DNA of 64,000 nt from Siminovitchia thermophila (GTDB lineage: Bacteria > Bacillota > Bacilli > Bacillales > Bacillaceae_C): positions 1 to 64,000 of the forward strand of contig NZ_JAFBFH010000021.1 in assembly GCF_016909185.1 (NCBI RefSeq), given 5' to 3'. Position numbers and translations under genes: made by a program. Numbering within the stretch: position 1 is the first letter of the stretch; every line of letters starts with the position of its first letter. Under the pieces are notes generated by a model that did no database searches, was not told the DNA's origin, and was given only the letters and a program-made list of their open reading frames with translations. Shown here in pieces: positions 8,027 through 16,210 of the stretch.

Positions 8027-8683
8027 ATGAAACTACAACGACAATTAGAGATTGCGGAACAACGTGCCAGACAACGCGAATCCGAAAGGCGTGTCGATCT
8101 AAGTGAGGTCGCTAAGCAGGAGCAGAAGGCGAATCAAATGGGATACGGATTATACAAAATTAAAAAGAAGAACAAAACGCCTTTTGTACAGATGTTCCAC
8201 GAAAACATCGACATACTCATCAAAGAAAAGTATATGACGATGAATGAACTTGGGTTTTTATCGGCTCTCTCTCCATTTATTGCAATGGGTTCTAATGCCG
8301 TCAAACATCCCGAAACGGATCACTTCATGACCATTACCGAAATTGCAAACGTGTTAGGGTTCAAACGGGAAACCCTAAGCAGGACGATAAAGAAAATGTT
8401 AGACAAGGGATTGATGTATGAGATTGTCAGCGCACGAGAAATCAAGCTCTATAAACGGAATGTCAATGCACGGCCCTTGTTCGTGAATCCCGAAATCATG
8501 TACAAAGGCAACAAAGATGAAATCGATCCGATGCTTTGTGACATGGTCATGGAATATGACTACATCGAAAAAAACAAAGTCCTGCTTGAATGGAAAGTAT
8601 GGCATACACATGACCAGAAAGCGGGGAAGATATTGAGTCGTTCCACTTATTTGAAATACAAGAAACAAAGTAAGAAAAAGTGA
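8027..8683 (+). CDS. RepL-like winged-helix protein
   Basis: The 218-residue protein has a charged N-terminal helix and then FVQMFHENIDILIKEKYMTM, a winged helix (ITEIANVLGFKRETLSRTIK) and a FVNPEIMYKG ending. This is the pattern of Firmicute plasmid RepL replication proteins (PF05732) and related regulators. The ATG at 8027 has AGAGGTGG seven bases upstream and is preferred over a TTG at 7982. It and the next winged-helix gene flank an inverted-repeat cluster at 8694-8792, which may be their target. The role in replication is inferred. Confidence 0.55.
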   Translation: MKLQRQLEIAEQRARQRESERRVDLSEVAKQEQKANQMGYGLYKIKKKNKTPFVQMFHENIDILIKEKYMTMNELGFLSALSPFIAMGSNAVKHPETDHFMTITEIANVLGFKRETLSRTIKKMLDKGLMYEIVSAREIKLYKRNVNARPLFVNPEIMYKGNKDEIDPMLCDMVMEYDYIEKNKVLLEWKVWHTHDQKAGKILSRSTYLKYKKQSKKK

Positions 8684-8693
8684 GTCTTTAGGA

Positions 8694-8713
8694 GTGTGAT
8701 TATTTTTTCACAC
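8694..8713. repeat. GTGTGA/TCACAC inverted repeat
   Basis: GTGTGA (8694-8699) pairs with TCACAC (8708-8713) across a T-rich loop. The same half-site recurs in the larger repeat at 8740-8792. Confidence 0.55.
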
Positions 8714-8739
8714 ATTAGAATTTACGCCAAAATAGTGCG

Positions 8740-8792
8740 TTAGGGGTGTGACTTAAAAATCACGCTCGCGTGACGTAAAAGTCACACCCTAA
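8740..8792. repeat. Nested inverted repeat between RepL-like genes, possible origin
   Basis: TTAGGGGTGTGACTT (8740-8754) pairs with AAGTCACACCCTAA (8779-8792) with one bulged G, enclosing a second hairpin TCACGC/GCGTGA (8760-8773). The GTGTGA half-site is shared with 8694-8713. A terminator is unlikely because only a short A-rich tail follows. An initiator-binding region or operator fits better. Confidence 0.55.
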
Positions 8793-8914
8793 AAAGGTTA
8801 AAAATGTTGATTCCACGCGGTTATTCGTATTTCGATCCGATGGCGCTATTCTTACTCTTATATATAGAGTCAGATTCTTAATAATTCAGACAAAAAGGCA
8901 AGGAGTTGGTTAAC

Positions 8915-9349
8915 TTGGTTATCCAAGAGTCAAAAACGGCCTCCAACGTCGTAACCTTTGTGACGCCCAATATTTCCTATTTCACTGAACAGAAATATCT
9001 CTCTGATGCGGAAATGGCGTTTTTGTTCCGGTTATCCACTGTTCTCGATGCCGAGAATTGCATCAATCGCGAAGGCGAACGGTATCTTACTCAAAGTGAG
9101 TTAGCCCAACGTATGGAGATGTCTAGGGAAAATACAAATCGTTTAATCAGAGCTTTGGAAAGGAAAGGGCTGCTTAAAAAGGAAACGAACAATGAAACTA
9201 ATTCAAAAACGGCTCAATACAAGGTGTTCGTCAATCCTAATATTCTGTTTTATGGCGAAACATCTTGTACAGTTCCATTACCTATTAAGCATCTTTTTGC
9301 AGAATCCGTCCGTAACTCTGTCATGGATGAATTACCTTTCAAGGTATAA
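8915..9349 (+). CDS. Second RepL-like winged-helix protein
   Basis: The 144-residue protein resembles the product at 8027: NISYFTEQKYLSDAEMAFLF, a winged helix LTQSELAQRMEMSRENTNRL with recognition helix, and KVFVNPNILFYGE near the end, the RepL pattern. The TTG at 8915 lies 10 bases after AAGGAG; a TTG at 8906 is too close. Two diverged copies either side of an inverted-repeat cluster suggest paired initiator and regulator functions. Family assignment is moderate. Confidence 0.55.
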   Translation: MVIQESKTASNVVTFVTPNISYFTEQKYLSDAEMAFLFRLSTVLDAENCINREGERYLTQSELAQRMEMSRENTNRLIRALERKGLLKKETNNETNSKTAQYKVFVNPNILFYGETSCTVPLPIKHLFAESVRNSVMDELPFKV

Positions 9350-9386
9350 CAGTAATCAACGGAAAGGGGGTGGTTGGTTTCCGCGA

Positions 9387-9638
9387 ATGTTTAACCGCAC
9401 ATTAATATGGGCGTACACAGTCGGTTTACTATCCGGCGTTTTAGGGACGTACCTAACGTACACTTTACTTGTTTCGGCAGCACAAGTGAAAGCCTTATTT
9501 CTCTTTTACCTGATATTAAGCATATGTTCTGGCGGCATCTTATTCTTTCTGCTTGGTGGAATTTTCGTCTTCAAAGTTGCCGACTTCTATCAGGAAAAGA
9601 AAATCAAGGAATCTAGTGGTACTTCCAAAGTCCAGTGA
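9387..9638 (+). CDS. Small two-helix membrane protein
   Basis: The 83-residue protein has two hydrophobic stretches (residues about 5-27 and 34-62, with GGILFFLLGGIFVF) and a charged tail. ATG at 9387 is the only in-frame start after AAAGGGGG at 9363-9370, although the 16-base gap is long. I do not recognise the family. Confidence 0.55.
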   Translation: MFNRTLIWAYTVGLLSGVLGTYLTYTLLVSAAQVKALFLFYLILSICSGGILFFLLGGIFVFKVADFYQEKKIKESSGTSKVQ

Positions 9639-9653
9639 AAAAAACATGCAAAC

Positions 9654-9688
9654 AAGGGGATTGACCTGATAAGGGTCGCCCCTTTTTG
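9654..9688 (+). terminator. Intrinsic terminator
   Basis: AAGGGG (9654-9659) pairs with CCCCTT (9679-9684), with GACC/GGTC inside, followed by TTTTT. It lies after the small membrane protein gene. Confidence 0.7.
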
Positions 9689-9712
9689 TGTGGATGGAAA
9701 AGAGGGGGTTGT

Positions 9713-9895
9713 ATGACGGTAAAAGATGGAGATCCAGCTTTGTTGTCGGATCGGGCGTTTATGGAGGAATGGTGCTATGTATGGGGAAATTATAGCAGGG
9801 ATTTCTACCAAAATCTTTCGGATGCGGAACTGGAAGAACTTTACAACGAACTGAACGATAAAGTGAGCAGGAGCCAGCAGACTTTCAAGAAATGA
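9713..9895 (+). CDS. Small acidic protein of unknown function
   Basis: The 60-residue product starts at ATG 9713 after AGAGGGGG. It carries EEWCYVWGNYSRDFYQNLSDAELEELYNEL, here described as an aromatic segment followed by an acidic helix; no family is recognised. It follows a terminator, so it depends on read-through or on an undetected promoter. Confidence 0.5.
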   Translation: MTVKDGDPALLSDRAFMEEWCYVWGNYSRDFYQNLSDAELEELYNELNDKVSRSQQTFKK

Positions 9896-10007
9896 GACTC
9901 AGGAACCAAAGAATACAGGGGAAGATCGCCATTCTCTTGCCTAACTACAGGCAATCCCCCCGACAGAAACAAAGAGGATAAAGCAAATAAAGGGGAGGTG
10001 ACAGTCT

Positions 10008-10244
10008 TTGGGGCGGAAAAGTATAAGGACGGTTGAAACATTTCTGATTTGCAGCGTATGTGACAACGTCTACCCGATGTTCCGGCACAAAGGGAAACAG
10101 AAAAAGGACGGGCATATTAAACATCTATGGTGTTATCGCTGCAAAGAGACAACGGCTCACGTAGAGGACAAAAGGCTTTTCAACAGGTCATCGTCGGTAG
10201 TAGAATGCGTTGGAACCTATCCCGAAAGGAGGTCGTCCTACTGA
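10008..10244 (+). CDS. Small zinc-ribbon protein
   Basis: The 78-residue protein has two CxxC pairs (CSVC near residue 15 and CYRC near residue 42) separated by a basic loop, the pattern of a zinc ribbon. The TTG at 10008 follows GGGGAGGTGA. It ends in TGATG, overlapping the next start codon. A nucleic-acid-binding or transcription role is possible but not shown. Confidence 0.6.
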   Translation: MGRKSIRTVETFLICSVCDNVYPMFRHKGKQKKDGHIKHLWCYRCKETTAHVEDKRLFNRSSSVVECVGTYPERRSSY

Positions 10245-10720
10245 TGGAGTGGCAAACGCATATGTTGTCCGGTGTTGTTGCTGGATACATGATAACGGGT
10301 GGTGACTGGAAAGGTGGACTAATCGGAGGCATTGCCGGTATTCTCCCGGATCTGGATGAACCGAAATCGAAATTTGGGAAGATTCTAATTCCCGTGTCGC
10401 TTCCGCTTAATCAGTTGGTGGGGCATCGAACGCTAACCCATTCGCTTCTGTTCGCGATAGCAACAGGGTTGACATTAGCTTTATTTTTTAACATGAATGT
10501 GGGTCTTGCGTTTGCGGCAGGGGTTCTCGCACACGCCGTGGGGGATATGCTGACAGGAAGGGTCAAGTTATTTTACCCTTTTAAACTATCAGTTGGCATG
10601 AAAGTATCTCCATTCGTGTTCTTTGTGAATGATCGAATATGCCGAGTTGCTATGATGTTGATGCTATTGTTTTTTGGTTGGAAAGATTTCACTGATTATT
10701 TTTTGAGTTTGGCTAATTGA
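10244..10720 (+). CDS. YdjM-like membrane metal-dependent hydrolase (DUF457)
   Basis: The 158-residue protein has hydrophobic helices and the motifs of the YdjM/DUF457 family: MEWQTHMLSG with an early His, LPDLDEPKS, and HRTLTHS, the histidine/aspartate set thought to bind metal. The ATG at 10244 follows GAAAGGAGG and overlaps the upstream stop. Some relatives are LexA-regulated inner-membrane proteins and others occur on phages and plasmids; the substrate is unknown. Confidence 0.75.
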   Translation: MEWQTHMLSGVVAGYMITGGDWKGGLIGGIAGILPDLDEPKSKFGKILIPVSLPLNQLVGHRTLTHSLLFAIATGLTLALFFNMNVGLAFAAGVLAHAVGDMLTGRVKLFYPFKLSVGMKVSPFVFFVNDRICRVAMMLMLLFFGWKDFTDYFLSLAN

Positions 10721-10781
10721 TTAGAGAAAATTAAGAGAGTGGAAGATTTTTTTGATAGTGACCGAAAGGGAGGATATAAGC

Positions 10782-11831
10782 TTGAATATGATTTATGTAG
10801 GAGTAGATTTAGGATACGGGTGGGTTAAGGCAATGTCATCGACAGGCAAGAGGGTCGTTTTTCCATCACTTGTTGGTAAGGGACATGATCGAGGACTTAC
10901 GAACATGTTCGGAGAGGAAAAACACACACTTTCAAATATGAACGTCATGTACAAAGGAGAAAACTACTTCGTCGGTGAACTGGCAAAGGAGTCTCGTTCT
11001 TTATCTCGGATTTTTGAACGGGAGAGGTTTAACCATTTGTATACTCATATCTTGTTGAATACGGCGATTCAGCTTGTGACGGAAGGTGAAAGTGGTTCTG
11101 TGAAATTATCTACGGGTCTGCCACTTGATTTCTATGGCGCACAGGCAAAGGATTTTCAACAGTCTATCAAAGGTGTTCATCCTGCAATTGAATGGGTATC
11201 GGGTTCCCTTGCCGGACGTACCGAGCAGATCAACATTGAAGATGCACTTGTGTTTCCTCAAGGGGCATCGGCAGTATATGCAGCACTGTTCAACCATGAA
11301 GGAAAATTGACATATCCTCAATACATGAATAAAGGAGCACTTATCGGTTTAATCGACATTGGATATCGGACGACAGATTTTGTAGTTGTCGAAATTCAAG
11401 AGAATAATGGATTTATGCCTATGACCAAACTGTCCGGTACAATTGACGATGGCGTTATTAACTTGACACGGGATATTAGACAAGCGTTCAAGGTGCGATC
11501 AGGTGGAGCGGATTTGAACGAATTTCATTTGAATCGTGTCATGCAGGATGAAAGGCTGACTTATAAAGGAAAAACACTTGATTTTGAAGATGTTATCCAT
11601 TCCAGCAAAAAGTCGATTGCTATGAATATCGTAGATCGACTTAAAAACGTGTGGGGAGAAGAATCGGATTTGTTCGATGCCATCTTCCTTGCAGGTGGTG
11701 GGGGCGAATTATTTGAGCCATTTATTCAGAAACCTTTCGATGAACGGTTAATTAAGATTCAAGAAAGCCAATTCGCAAATGCGATTGGGTATTTGCGACT
11801 TGGTAACGCCATTTTCAATCATCGGAAATAA
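10782..11831 (+). CDS. ParM/StbA-like actin-type ATPase
   Basis: The 349-residue protein has actin-fold landmarks: phosphate loop VGVDLGYGWVK at the start, a second phosphate loop LIDIGYRTTDFVV around the middle, and an adenosine loop FLAGGGGELF near the end. ParM-like filaments push sister plasmids apart. The TTG at 10782 is chosen because GAAAGGGAGG ends eight bases upstream. It is followed at once by a small DNA-binding-like gene, the usual parM-parR order. Presence on an integrating element suggests a replicating extrachromosomal stage. Confidence 0.8.
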   Translation: MNMIYVGVDLGYGWVKAMSSTGKRVVFPSLVGKGHDRGLTNMFGEEKHTLSNMNVMYKGENYFVGELAKESRSLSRIFERERFNHLYTHILLNTAIQLVTEGESGSVKLSTGLPLDFYGAQAKDFQQSIKGVHPAIEWVSGSLAGRTEQINIEDALVFPQGASAVYAALFNHEGKLTYPQYMNKGALIGLIDIGYRTTDFVVVEIQENNGFMPMTKLSGTIDDGVINLTRDIRQAFKVRSGGADLNEFHLNRVMQDERLTYKGKTLDFEDVIHSSKKSIAMNIVDRLKNVWGEESDLFDAIFLAGGGGELFEPFIQKPFDERLIKIQESQFANAIGYLRLGNAIFNHRK

Positions 11832-11852
11832 GGTAGCGGGCGGTGAACGACG

Positions 11853-12227
11853 ATGACTGCGAATTGGAAAAAGCGGTATAGCTTTCGATTAACGGATGGC
11901 GATGAAGACCTCGGCCAAATGCTTGAAAATGTACCGGACAGCAAAAAAAGTGAAATGATTCGGAATATGCTTAAATACGCATACCGCATGATGAATGAAG
12001 AACGGAAAGAGAAAAAGGAACTGGATGAACTGAAAAAGGCGTTGCTTGATTTCAAGGAATCATACCAATTGCAACATGAAGAACTATTAAAGGAATTACG
12101 CAAAGGGATCAAGGTTGCTCCGGGTCAGTATGCAAGAGAAGAAGTGGAACAGGAGGATGCCGTATCGGAAGATGCCATCAGAAACAGTGCGCAAGCTTTC
12201 CTTACCTCTTTCGGCGGTGTGGAGTAG
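11853..12227 (+). CDS. ParR-like partner of the ParM protein
   Basis: The 124-residue protein begins KKRYSFRLTDGDEDLGQML, like a ribbon-helix-helix strand and helix, with SKKSEMIRNMLKYAYRMM as the second helix, then a long charged coiled region and an acidic tail. ParR proteins bind the centromere by such a fold and cap the actin filament with the C-terminal tail. The gene directly follows the ParM-like gene. No clear centromere repeats are visible upstream, so the site is unlocated. Confidence 0.65.
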   Translation: MTANWKKRYSFRLTDGDEDLGQMLENVPDSKKSEMIRNMLKYAYRMMNEERKEKKELDELKKALLDFKESYQLQHEELLKELRKGIKVAPGQYAREEVEQEDAVSEDAIRNSAQAFLTSFGGVE

Positions 12228-12248
12228 CCATATGGAAGGGAGATATAC

Positions 12249-12680
12249 ATGCTAGATGCAAAGACTAAAAGAAAGATAGAGAGTGGCTTCAAGGAGAAAA
12301 CGCGAATACAGAAAAAACGAATGTTCAAGGAAATCAGCAGATGCTTTAAAATCTGTGACGCCTGTCCAAAAAATGGACAGGCAATTTCCGATGCTGCCCC
12401 AGAGGAACCTAACTCCTATCAGTCGGTATGTGGAAATTGTCCCATCTACAAGAGGTTGCGAAGTGCGGGAGCCGAACTTTGGGAAAAGGATACAAACATT
12501 GAATTTCTTCTTTCCAAAGGGGAAAATTTAACAGCGGATGAAGTCCTATATTTGCTCGAACAGGGAGCGACAAAGAAATCTATTCAACATGCGCTCGGGT
12601 TTTCCAATCCGAAACAGTTGAATGGTTTTTTAGATAAAATCTATCAAAGTAAGGGATGGAAAACGGATAAGGTCATGTAA
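12249..12680 (+). CDS. Cysteine-cluster protein of unknown function
   Basis: The 143-residue protein has CDACPKNG (near residue 36) and CGNCPIY (near residue 61), a CxxC...CxxC pair likely to bind zinc, and a C-terminal helical half ending in a helix-turn-helix-like LLEQGATKKSIQHALGFS. This suggests a small DNA-binding protein. No family is recognised with confidence. Confidence 0.5.
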   Translation: MLDAKTKRKIESGFKEKTRIQKKRMFKEISRCFKICDACPKNGQAISDAAPEEPNSYQSVCGNCPIYKRLRSAGAELWEKDTNIEFLLSKGENLTADEVLYLLEQGATKKSIQHALGFSNPKQLNGFLDKIYQSKGWKTDKVM

Positions 12681-12744
12681 GCCGATATAAGGAAATTCAT
12701 AATTTAACAGAAAATACAAACAGACAAGGAGTTAGTGGAAAACG

Positions 12745-13602
12745 ATGGAAAAGAAAACATGGTTGAAAGTTTTATCAGTTGGTGTACTTGCAATAGGGTT
12801 GGTTGGATGCAGCAATACAGAAAATGCACCAAGGACAGATACAAAAACGGAAGATGTCGCAAAGAAAGTGGATGAAGACGCGAAAAAGATTTTCGAACAA
12901 GCGAAAACGAAATTCGAAAACGCAAAAAGCATGAAATTCGTCACAGAGAACAAGCAGACATTTAAGTTCGGTGATCAGGAAGATTCCGGCTCTATCACAA
13001 AGGAAACAGAATTCTCGAAAGATCCAGTGATGGCCCATGTCATCACGAAAGCCAATATCGCCCCTCTTGGAGAATATCAAACTGAAATGTTTTGGGTGGA
13101 CGGATACCATTATCATGCTTTTGAAAACGAGACGACCGAGAAAAGCTGGAATAAAGTAAAACCGGGGAACGAGTACATCAATGATGACTACCGTTTTATC
13201 CAAGACATGTTCAATGCCTTCAAGGGTAATATTGATGATTTCAAAGTGACGGAAAAGGATGGTTCCTACCATTTCGCGTTTACTGCTGACAAGAAAGAAT
13301 TGACAGAGAAATACAAAGGAGTCACTAGTTGGCTCATGAATACGGAAGGTGCGGAAATTACTAAGATGGACGTGAATTTCACTTTTGACAAAGATAGTCA
13401 CGAGTTGAAGTCCCTACACTATATCTTTGATTTGTCCGGCGTTGCACGTGAGGAAAAAGGAAGTAAGGGGGATGTCCATGTAGACGCCATGCTCACCGTC
13501 AGTGACTATGGTAAGGCGACTGTCAGCCTACCAGAAGACGTGAAGAAAAATGCGAAGGAATTGCAGATAGAGAAGCCTGCAACGGAAGAATCCGATAAGT
13601 AA
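12745..13602 (+). CDS. Secreted lipoprotein (DUF6612-like)
   Basis: The 285-residue protein starts with a lipoprotein signal peptide (MEKKTWLKVLSVGVLAIGL then VGC, lipidated Cys 22). The mature part after an acidic linker looks like the LolA/LppX-type beta sheet seen in DUF6612 lipoproteins (NAKSMKF to MLTVSDYG). Its stop overlaps the next start (TAATG). It is the first exported protein of the transfer region and may support the secretion complex at the outer membrane face. Confidence 0.7.
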   Translation: MEKKTWLKVLSVGVLAIGLVGCSNTENAPRTDTKTEDVAKKVDEDAKKIFEQAKTKFENAKSMKFVTENKQTFKFGDQEDSGSITKETEFSKDPVMAHVITKANIAPLGEYQTEMFWVDGYHYHAFENETTEKSWNKVKPGNEYINDDYRFIQDMFNAFKGNIDDFKVTEKDGSYHFAFTADKKELTEKYKGVTSWLMNTEGAEITKMDVNFTFDKDSHELKSLHYIFDLSGVAREEKGSKGDVHVDAMLTVSDYGKATVSLPEDVKKNAKELQIEKPATEESDK

Positions 13603-14219
13603 TGAAAAACTTATCAAATGCATTGTTGTCGGCGGTCGCGCTATTCATTCTAATGGCGGTCCTTCTGCAAGGTGGAGGGAAGGAAGCCCCTTCTGAAATT
13701 GCGTCGCCGGAACAAGAAGACGATTTTCAATTAAGAGAAACGAAAGCTTCTATTGTTAGGGCTGTAGACGGCGATACGGTTATTGTCCGTTTTTCAGAAG
13801 GCGATTTGAAAGGAAAGGAGGAACGTATTCGGCTGCTCTTGATCGACACTCCTGAAAGCGTCCATCCCTCAAAGGAACCTGAATGGCTTGGGAAGGAGTC
13901 ATCAGATTATGCTAAACAATATTTAAAGGAAGGCCGGAAGGTTACTGTCGAAATCGGGAACCCGGAGCGTGATAATTACGATCGGTTGCTTGCCTATATT
14001 TGGGTCGATGGTGTGAATTTCAATCAGCATATGATTGAGAAAGGTTATGCACGTGTAGCTTATGTTTACCCGCCGAATACAAAGTATCTTGAAGAGTTCG
14101 AGAAGGCAGAGGAAAAAGCGAAAAAGAAAAAGGTTGGCATTTGGGGTGTCTCGGGATATGTAACTGAAAAAGGGTTTGATATGTCTGTCATTCAACCAAA
14201 AGGAGAGATAGCTAAATGA
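13602..14219 (+). CDS. Membrane-anchored thermonuclease (SNase family)
   Basis: The 205-residue protein has an N-terminal hydrophobic anchor or signal (residues 5-25) and a staphylococcal-nuclease fold: VDGDTVIVRF, RIRLLLIDTPES with the catalytic region, ERDNYDRLLAYI and GIWG. It would cleave DNA or RNA outside the membrane. SNase genes are common in Gram-positive conjugative elements, perhaps for degrading extracellular DNA. It overlaps both neighbours by four bases or less. Confidence 0.85.
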   Translation: MKNLSNALLSAVALFILMAVLLQGGGKEAPSEIASPEQEDDFQLRETKASIVRAVDGDTVIVRFSEGDLKGKEERIRLLLIDTPESVHPSKEPEWLGKESSDYAKQYLKEGRKVTVEIGNPERDNYDRLLAYIWVDGVNFNQHMIEKGYARVAYVYPPNTKYLEEFEKAEEKAKKKKVGIWGVSGYVTEKGFDMSVIQPKGEIAK

Positions 14220-14641
14220 GTAATTTGGAGGAAATCGTAAAACGGTATAAAAAGATCGGAGGGGAAATTGAGTCTCTTTTACAGGATACTGACAAAATGT
14301 TCGATAATACGAATACATTAATTCTTGACATCGACGAATATCAAAAATATCTTTTGGTTTACCAAAGCCATTTAGCTCTTGATAAAGCACACAACTATAT
14401 GAAAGAGTTAAGCAAAACAACTTTCATAGAGGGCTATTTGAAAAAGAAAAGTAATGGTCGATATGCGATAGGGGAATATGAATTGTCAAGCGGCTCTTCC
14501 CTCGACATTTGGGTAGAGGATGAGGATTCAAAAGCAGGTGGATATTATCTGTTTACTCGCCTTGAACACAGGGGTGATTATTACGCTTTCGACAAGCCAA
14601 GTCTTGAACTTGAAGGTAGGAAGGCGAGAATCCGCCGATAG
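14216..14641 (+). CDS. DUF5348 domain protein
   Basis: The 141-residue protein has an N-terminal helical part and a C-terminal beta domain from about residue 75 (NGRYAIGEYELSSGSSLDI, then HRGDYYAF), resembling DUF5348, a domain frequent in conjugative elements. It overlaps the nuclease gene by ATGA. The function is unknown. Confidence 0.55.
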   Translation: MSNLEEIVKRYKKIGGEIESLLQDTDKMFDNTNTLILDIDEYQKYLLVYQSHLALDKAHNYMKELSKTTFIEGYLKKKSNGRYAIGEYELSSGSSLDIWVEDEDSKAGGYYLFTRLEHRGDYYAFDKPSLELEGRKARIRR

Positions 14642-14648
14642 CAGAACG

Positions 14649-14680
14649 GGCAACCTTGTCAGCAGGGTTGCTTGTTTCAT
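14649..14680 (+). terminator. Possible terminator
   Basis: GCAACC and GGGTTGC form a short stem followed by TTGTTTCATTTT. The T-run is weak. Confidence 0.4.
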
Positions 14681-14701
14681 TTTGAATTAGGAGTGTAGAG
14701 G

Positions 14702-15073
14702 TTGGAATCAAAAGTTAAGGAACCGGCTTTCCACCATTTAGACAAGTGGCAGTGGAAAGCAAATGTAGTAGAAGCCATACAAGCGATGGAAAAGGAACAT
14801 GGGCCATTAAAGGTTCTTGTGCAACAGGTGCGTGTGCATACATGCAAAAACAACGGCGACATTAGCATTCATGAATTCAAGGCTGAAACTCTCATCAATG
14901 GAAAGAAGGTCATCATTTCAGATGCCTTTTCCGTGCTTTGGCTCATGGAGTGGGGTATTATCCGGCATTGGAACAGTATCAACTTGTCAGAAAAATTCCT
15001 GAACACAACGATCGGGAAACGATGGCTCGGGTATTTGATACAGGAATGCAAACCGCAATATCTTGTTAATTAG
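14702..15073 (+). CDS. Hypothetical protein
   Basis: The 123-residue soluble protein (start TTG at 14702 after GAGTGTAGAGG) has no recognised domain. It has a central stretch VLVQQVRVHTCKN and a tryptophan-rich region WLMEWGIIRHW. It lies between two terminator-like sequences upstream of a membrane protein gene. Confidence 0.5.
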   Translation: MESKVKEPAFHHLDKWQWKANVVEAIQAMEKEHGPLKVLVQQVRVHTCKNNGDISIHEFKAETLINGKKVIISDAFSVLWLMEWGIIRHWNSINLSEKFLNTTIGKRWLGYLIQECKPQYLVN

Positions 15074-15087
15074 TCTTGTTTTCAGAA

Positions 15088-15101
15088 CGAAAGACGTTTT
15101 G
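15088..15101. repeat. Copy of the dispersed CAAAACACGTTTTG motif
   Basis: CGAAAGACGTTTTG matches 12 of 14 positions of the motif that is a perfect palindrome at 30575-30592. It is intergenic, upstream of the gene at 15197. Confidence 0.35.
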
Positions 15102-15196
15102 TTCATGACGTTGAAAACTCTCCTTACGATAATTGGTTGAACACCTGTAGACGGTGCTATCATTGGTGTAAGATCAAAAACAAAAAGGAGTTGGTT

Positions 15197-15748
15197 ATGA
15201 TGATGACATTGGAGCAAACGTACAAGGCGGTGCTGCTGAAAGAGATGTTTACGGAAGAACGGGAGGAATGGAAAGCGAAAGTAGATGCTTTTCTGCAAAA
15301 AGGGATTGTAAAGAAAAATACAATACTACGGATTGTTCTCTCGACAATGGGTGCTTCTGCATTCATCTTCTTCCTGCTAAACTCAACTGTCCGTCCAATG
15401 CGGGAACTTTTTATCTGGTTCCCTCTATTCTTCTTTATGGGCGGCTGCGTCGCACTTTCGGTATTGCTTGGCTTACGTGTATACAATGCCATAAAGAAAC
15501 GGACGAATGTATTGAAAGGGAAACGGGACAGAGAGTTCTTGAATTGTTTTGAGTTCGCAAAGGCAGCGGAACATAACTACGCCACGATCGAAAAAGCACT
15601 CAATGAGAAATGCGCGATCCCGGCGGAGTACCAAAGCAAAAAGGTGTTAGAAGCGATGATCCTATTTATCCGTCAGGAACGGGCAGCAAACGTTGAACAG
15701 GCTATGCGGATTATCCGCAACGAATTTCCATATATGTTGAACCAATAA
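15197..15748 (+). CDS. Membrane protein with two helices
   Basis: The 183-residue protein starts at ATG 15197 after AAAAGGAG. A soluble N-terminal helix (residues 1-40) is followed by two membrane helices (about 45-65 and 73-97) and a cytoplasmic C-terminal half. It is not recognised. Its position just before the conjugation core suggests an accessory transfer role. Confidence 0.55.
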   Translation: MMMTLEQTYKAVLLKEMFTEEREEWKAKVDAFLQKGIVKKNTILRIVLSTMGASAFIFFLLNSTVRPMRELFIWFPLFFFMGGCVALSVLLGLRVYNAIKKRTNVLKGKRDREFLNCFEFAKAAEHNYATIEKALNEKCAIPAEYQSKKVLEAMILFIRQERAANVEQAMRIIRNEFPYMLNQ

Positions 15749-15798
15749 AATGTCGGGCCAAAATCGGTCGGGCATTTTTTCTTTACCAAAATCCATTC

Positions 15799-15842
15799 GC
15801 GGACTTTTTGCGGACTCCACTACCGGTGCTGGTTGTTAGAAT
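15799..15842 (+). promoter_or_regulatory. Activator-type promoter with two 11-bp repeats
   Basis: GCGGACT occurs at 15799-15805 and 15810-15816, exactly 11 bp apart with TTTT between. A -10-like TAGAAT lies at 15837-15842, 27 bases after the start of the last unit, with no good -35. The same repeats at nearly the same distance from a -10 occur at 48459-48525. It precedes the small gene at 15884 and the T4SS core. Confidence 0.55.
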
Positions 15843-15883
15843 GAAGATAACAACATACAGGCAAGCCGAAGGGGAGGGGTAGG

Positions 15884-15976
15884 TTGAAGAAACGATATTT
15901 GCTATCACTTGTTGCGGTAGCAGGAGTAGGCGCATATCTGGTCTGCCGTAAATTGAAGCAAGTGGAAGCGATGTGA
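15884..15976 (+). CDS. 30-residue membrane microprotein
   Basis: TTG at 15884 follows GGGGAGGGG and opens 30 codons ending in TGA. The product begins KKRYLLSLVAVAGVGAYLVC, a single membrane helix with a basic start and tail. It lies just downstream of the activator-type promoter at 15799-15842. Strong ribosome site and composition argue for a real peptide, but its function is unknown. Confidence 0.5.
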   Translation: MKKRYLLSLVAVAGVGAYLVCRKLKQVEAM

Positions 15977-16210
15977 CAGGATATTCTGTTTTTCATCCCT
16001 AAAAGTGGATAGGCGAGTGAGATGGAGAAGGGGAATGAAAGTATCCTCTTCTTTTTCTTTACCACAGGGGGCGCAACATTCAATAAATCTTGAAGGTAAT
16101 CCCGTTATTTCATTACAGCGTATCGAATGTTTGCTCATTGGTGGTGGTTGACATGTAAATTTACAGGCAGTCCCTATAAATAAATATTTCTTTGAAAAGG
16201 AGGAACGTGC
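15977..16210 (+). other. Noncoding stretch before the T4SS core
   Basis: No gene is seen. TTGACA at 16148-16153 is directly followed by the perfect palindrome TGTAAATTTACA (16154-16165), but the nearest -10-like TATAAA (16175-16180) is 21 bases away, so a promoter is uncertain. Confidence 0.35.

Noticed and set aside
16148-16180. TTGACA followed by TATAAA as a promoter
   Set aside because: Spacing is 21 bases, too long for a normal SigA promoter; kept only as a possible operator because of the adjacent palindrome.
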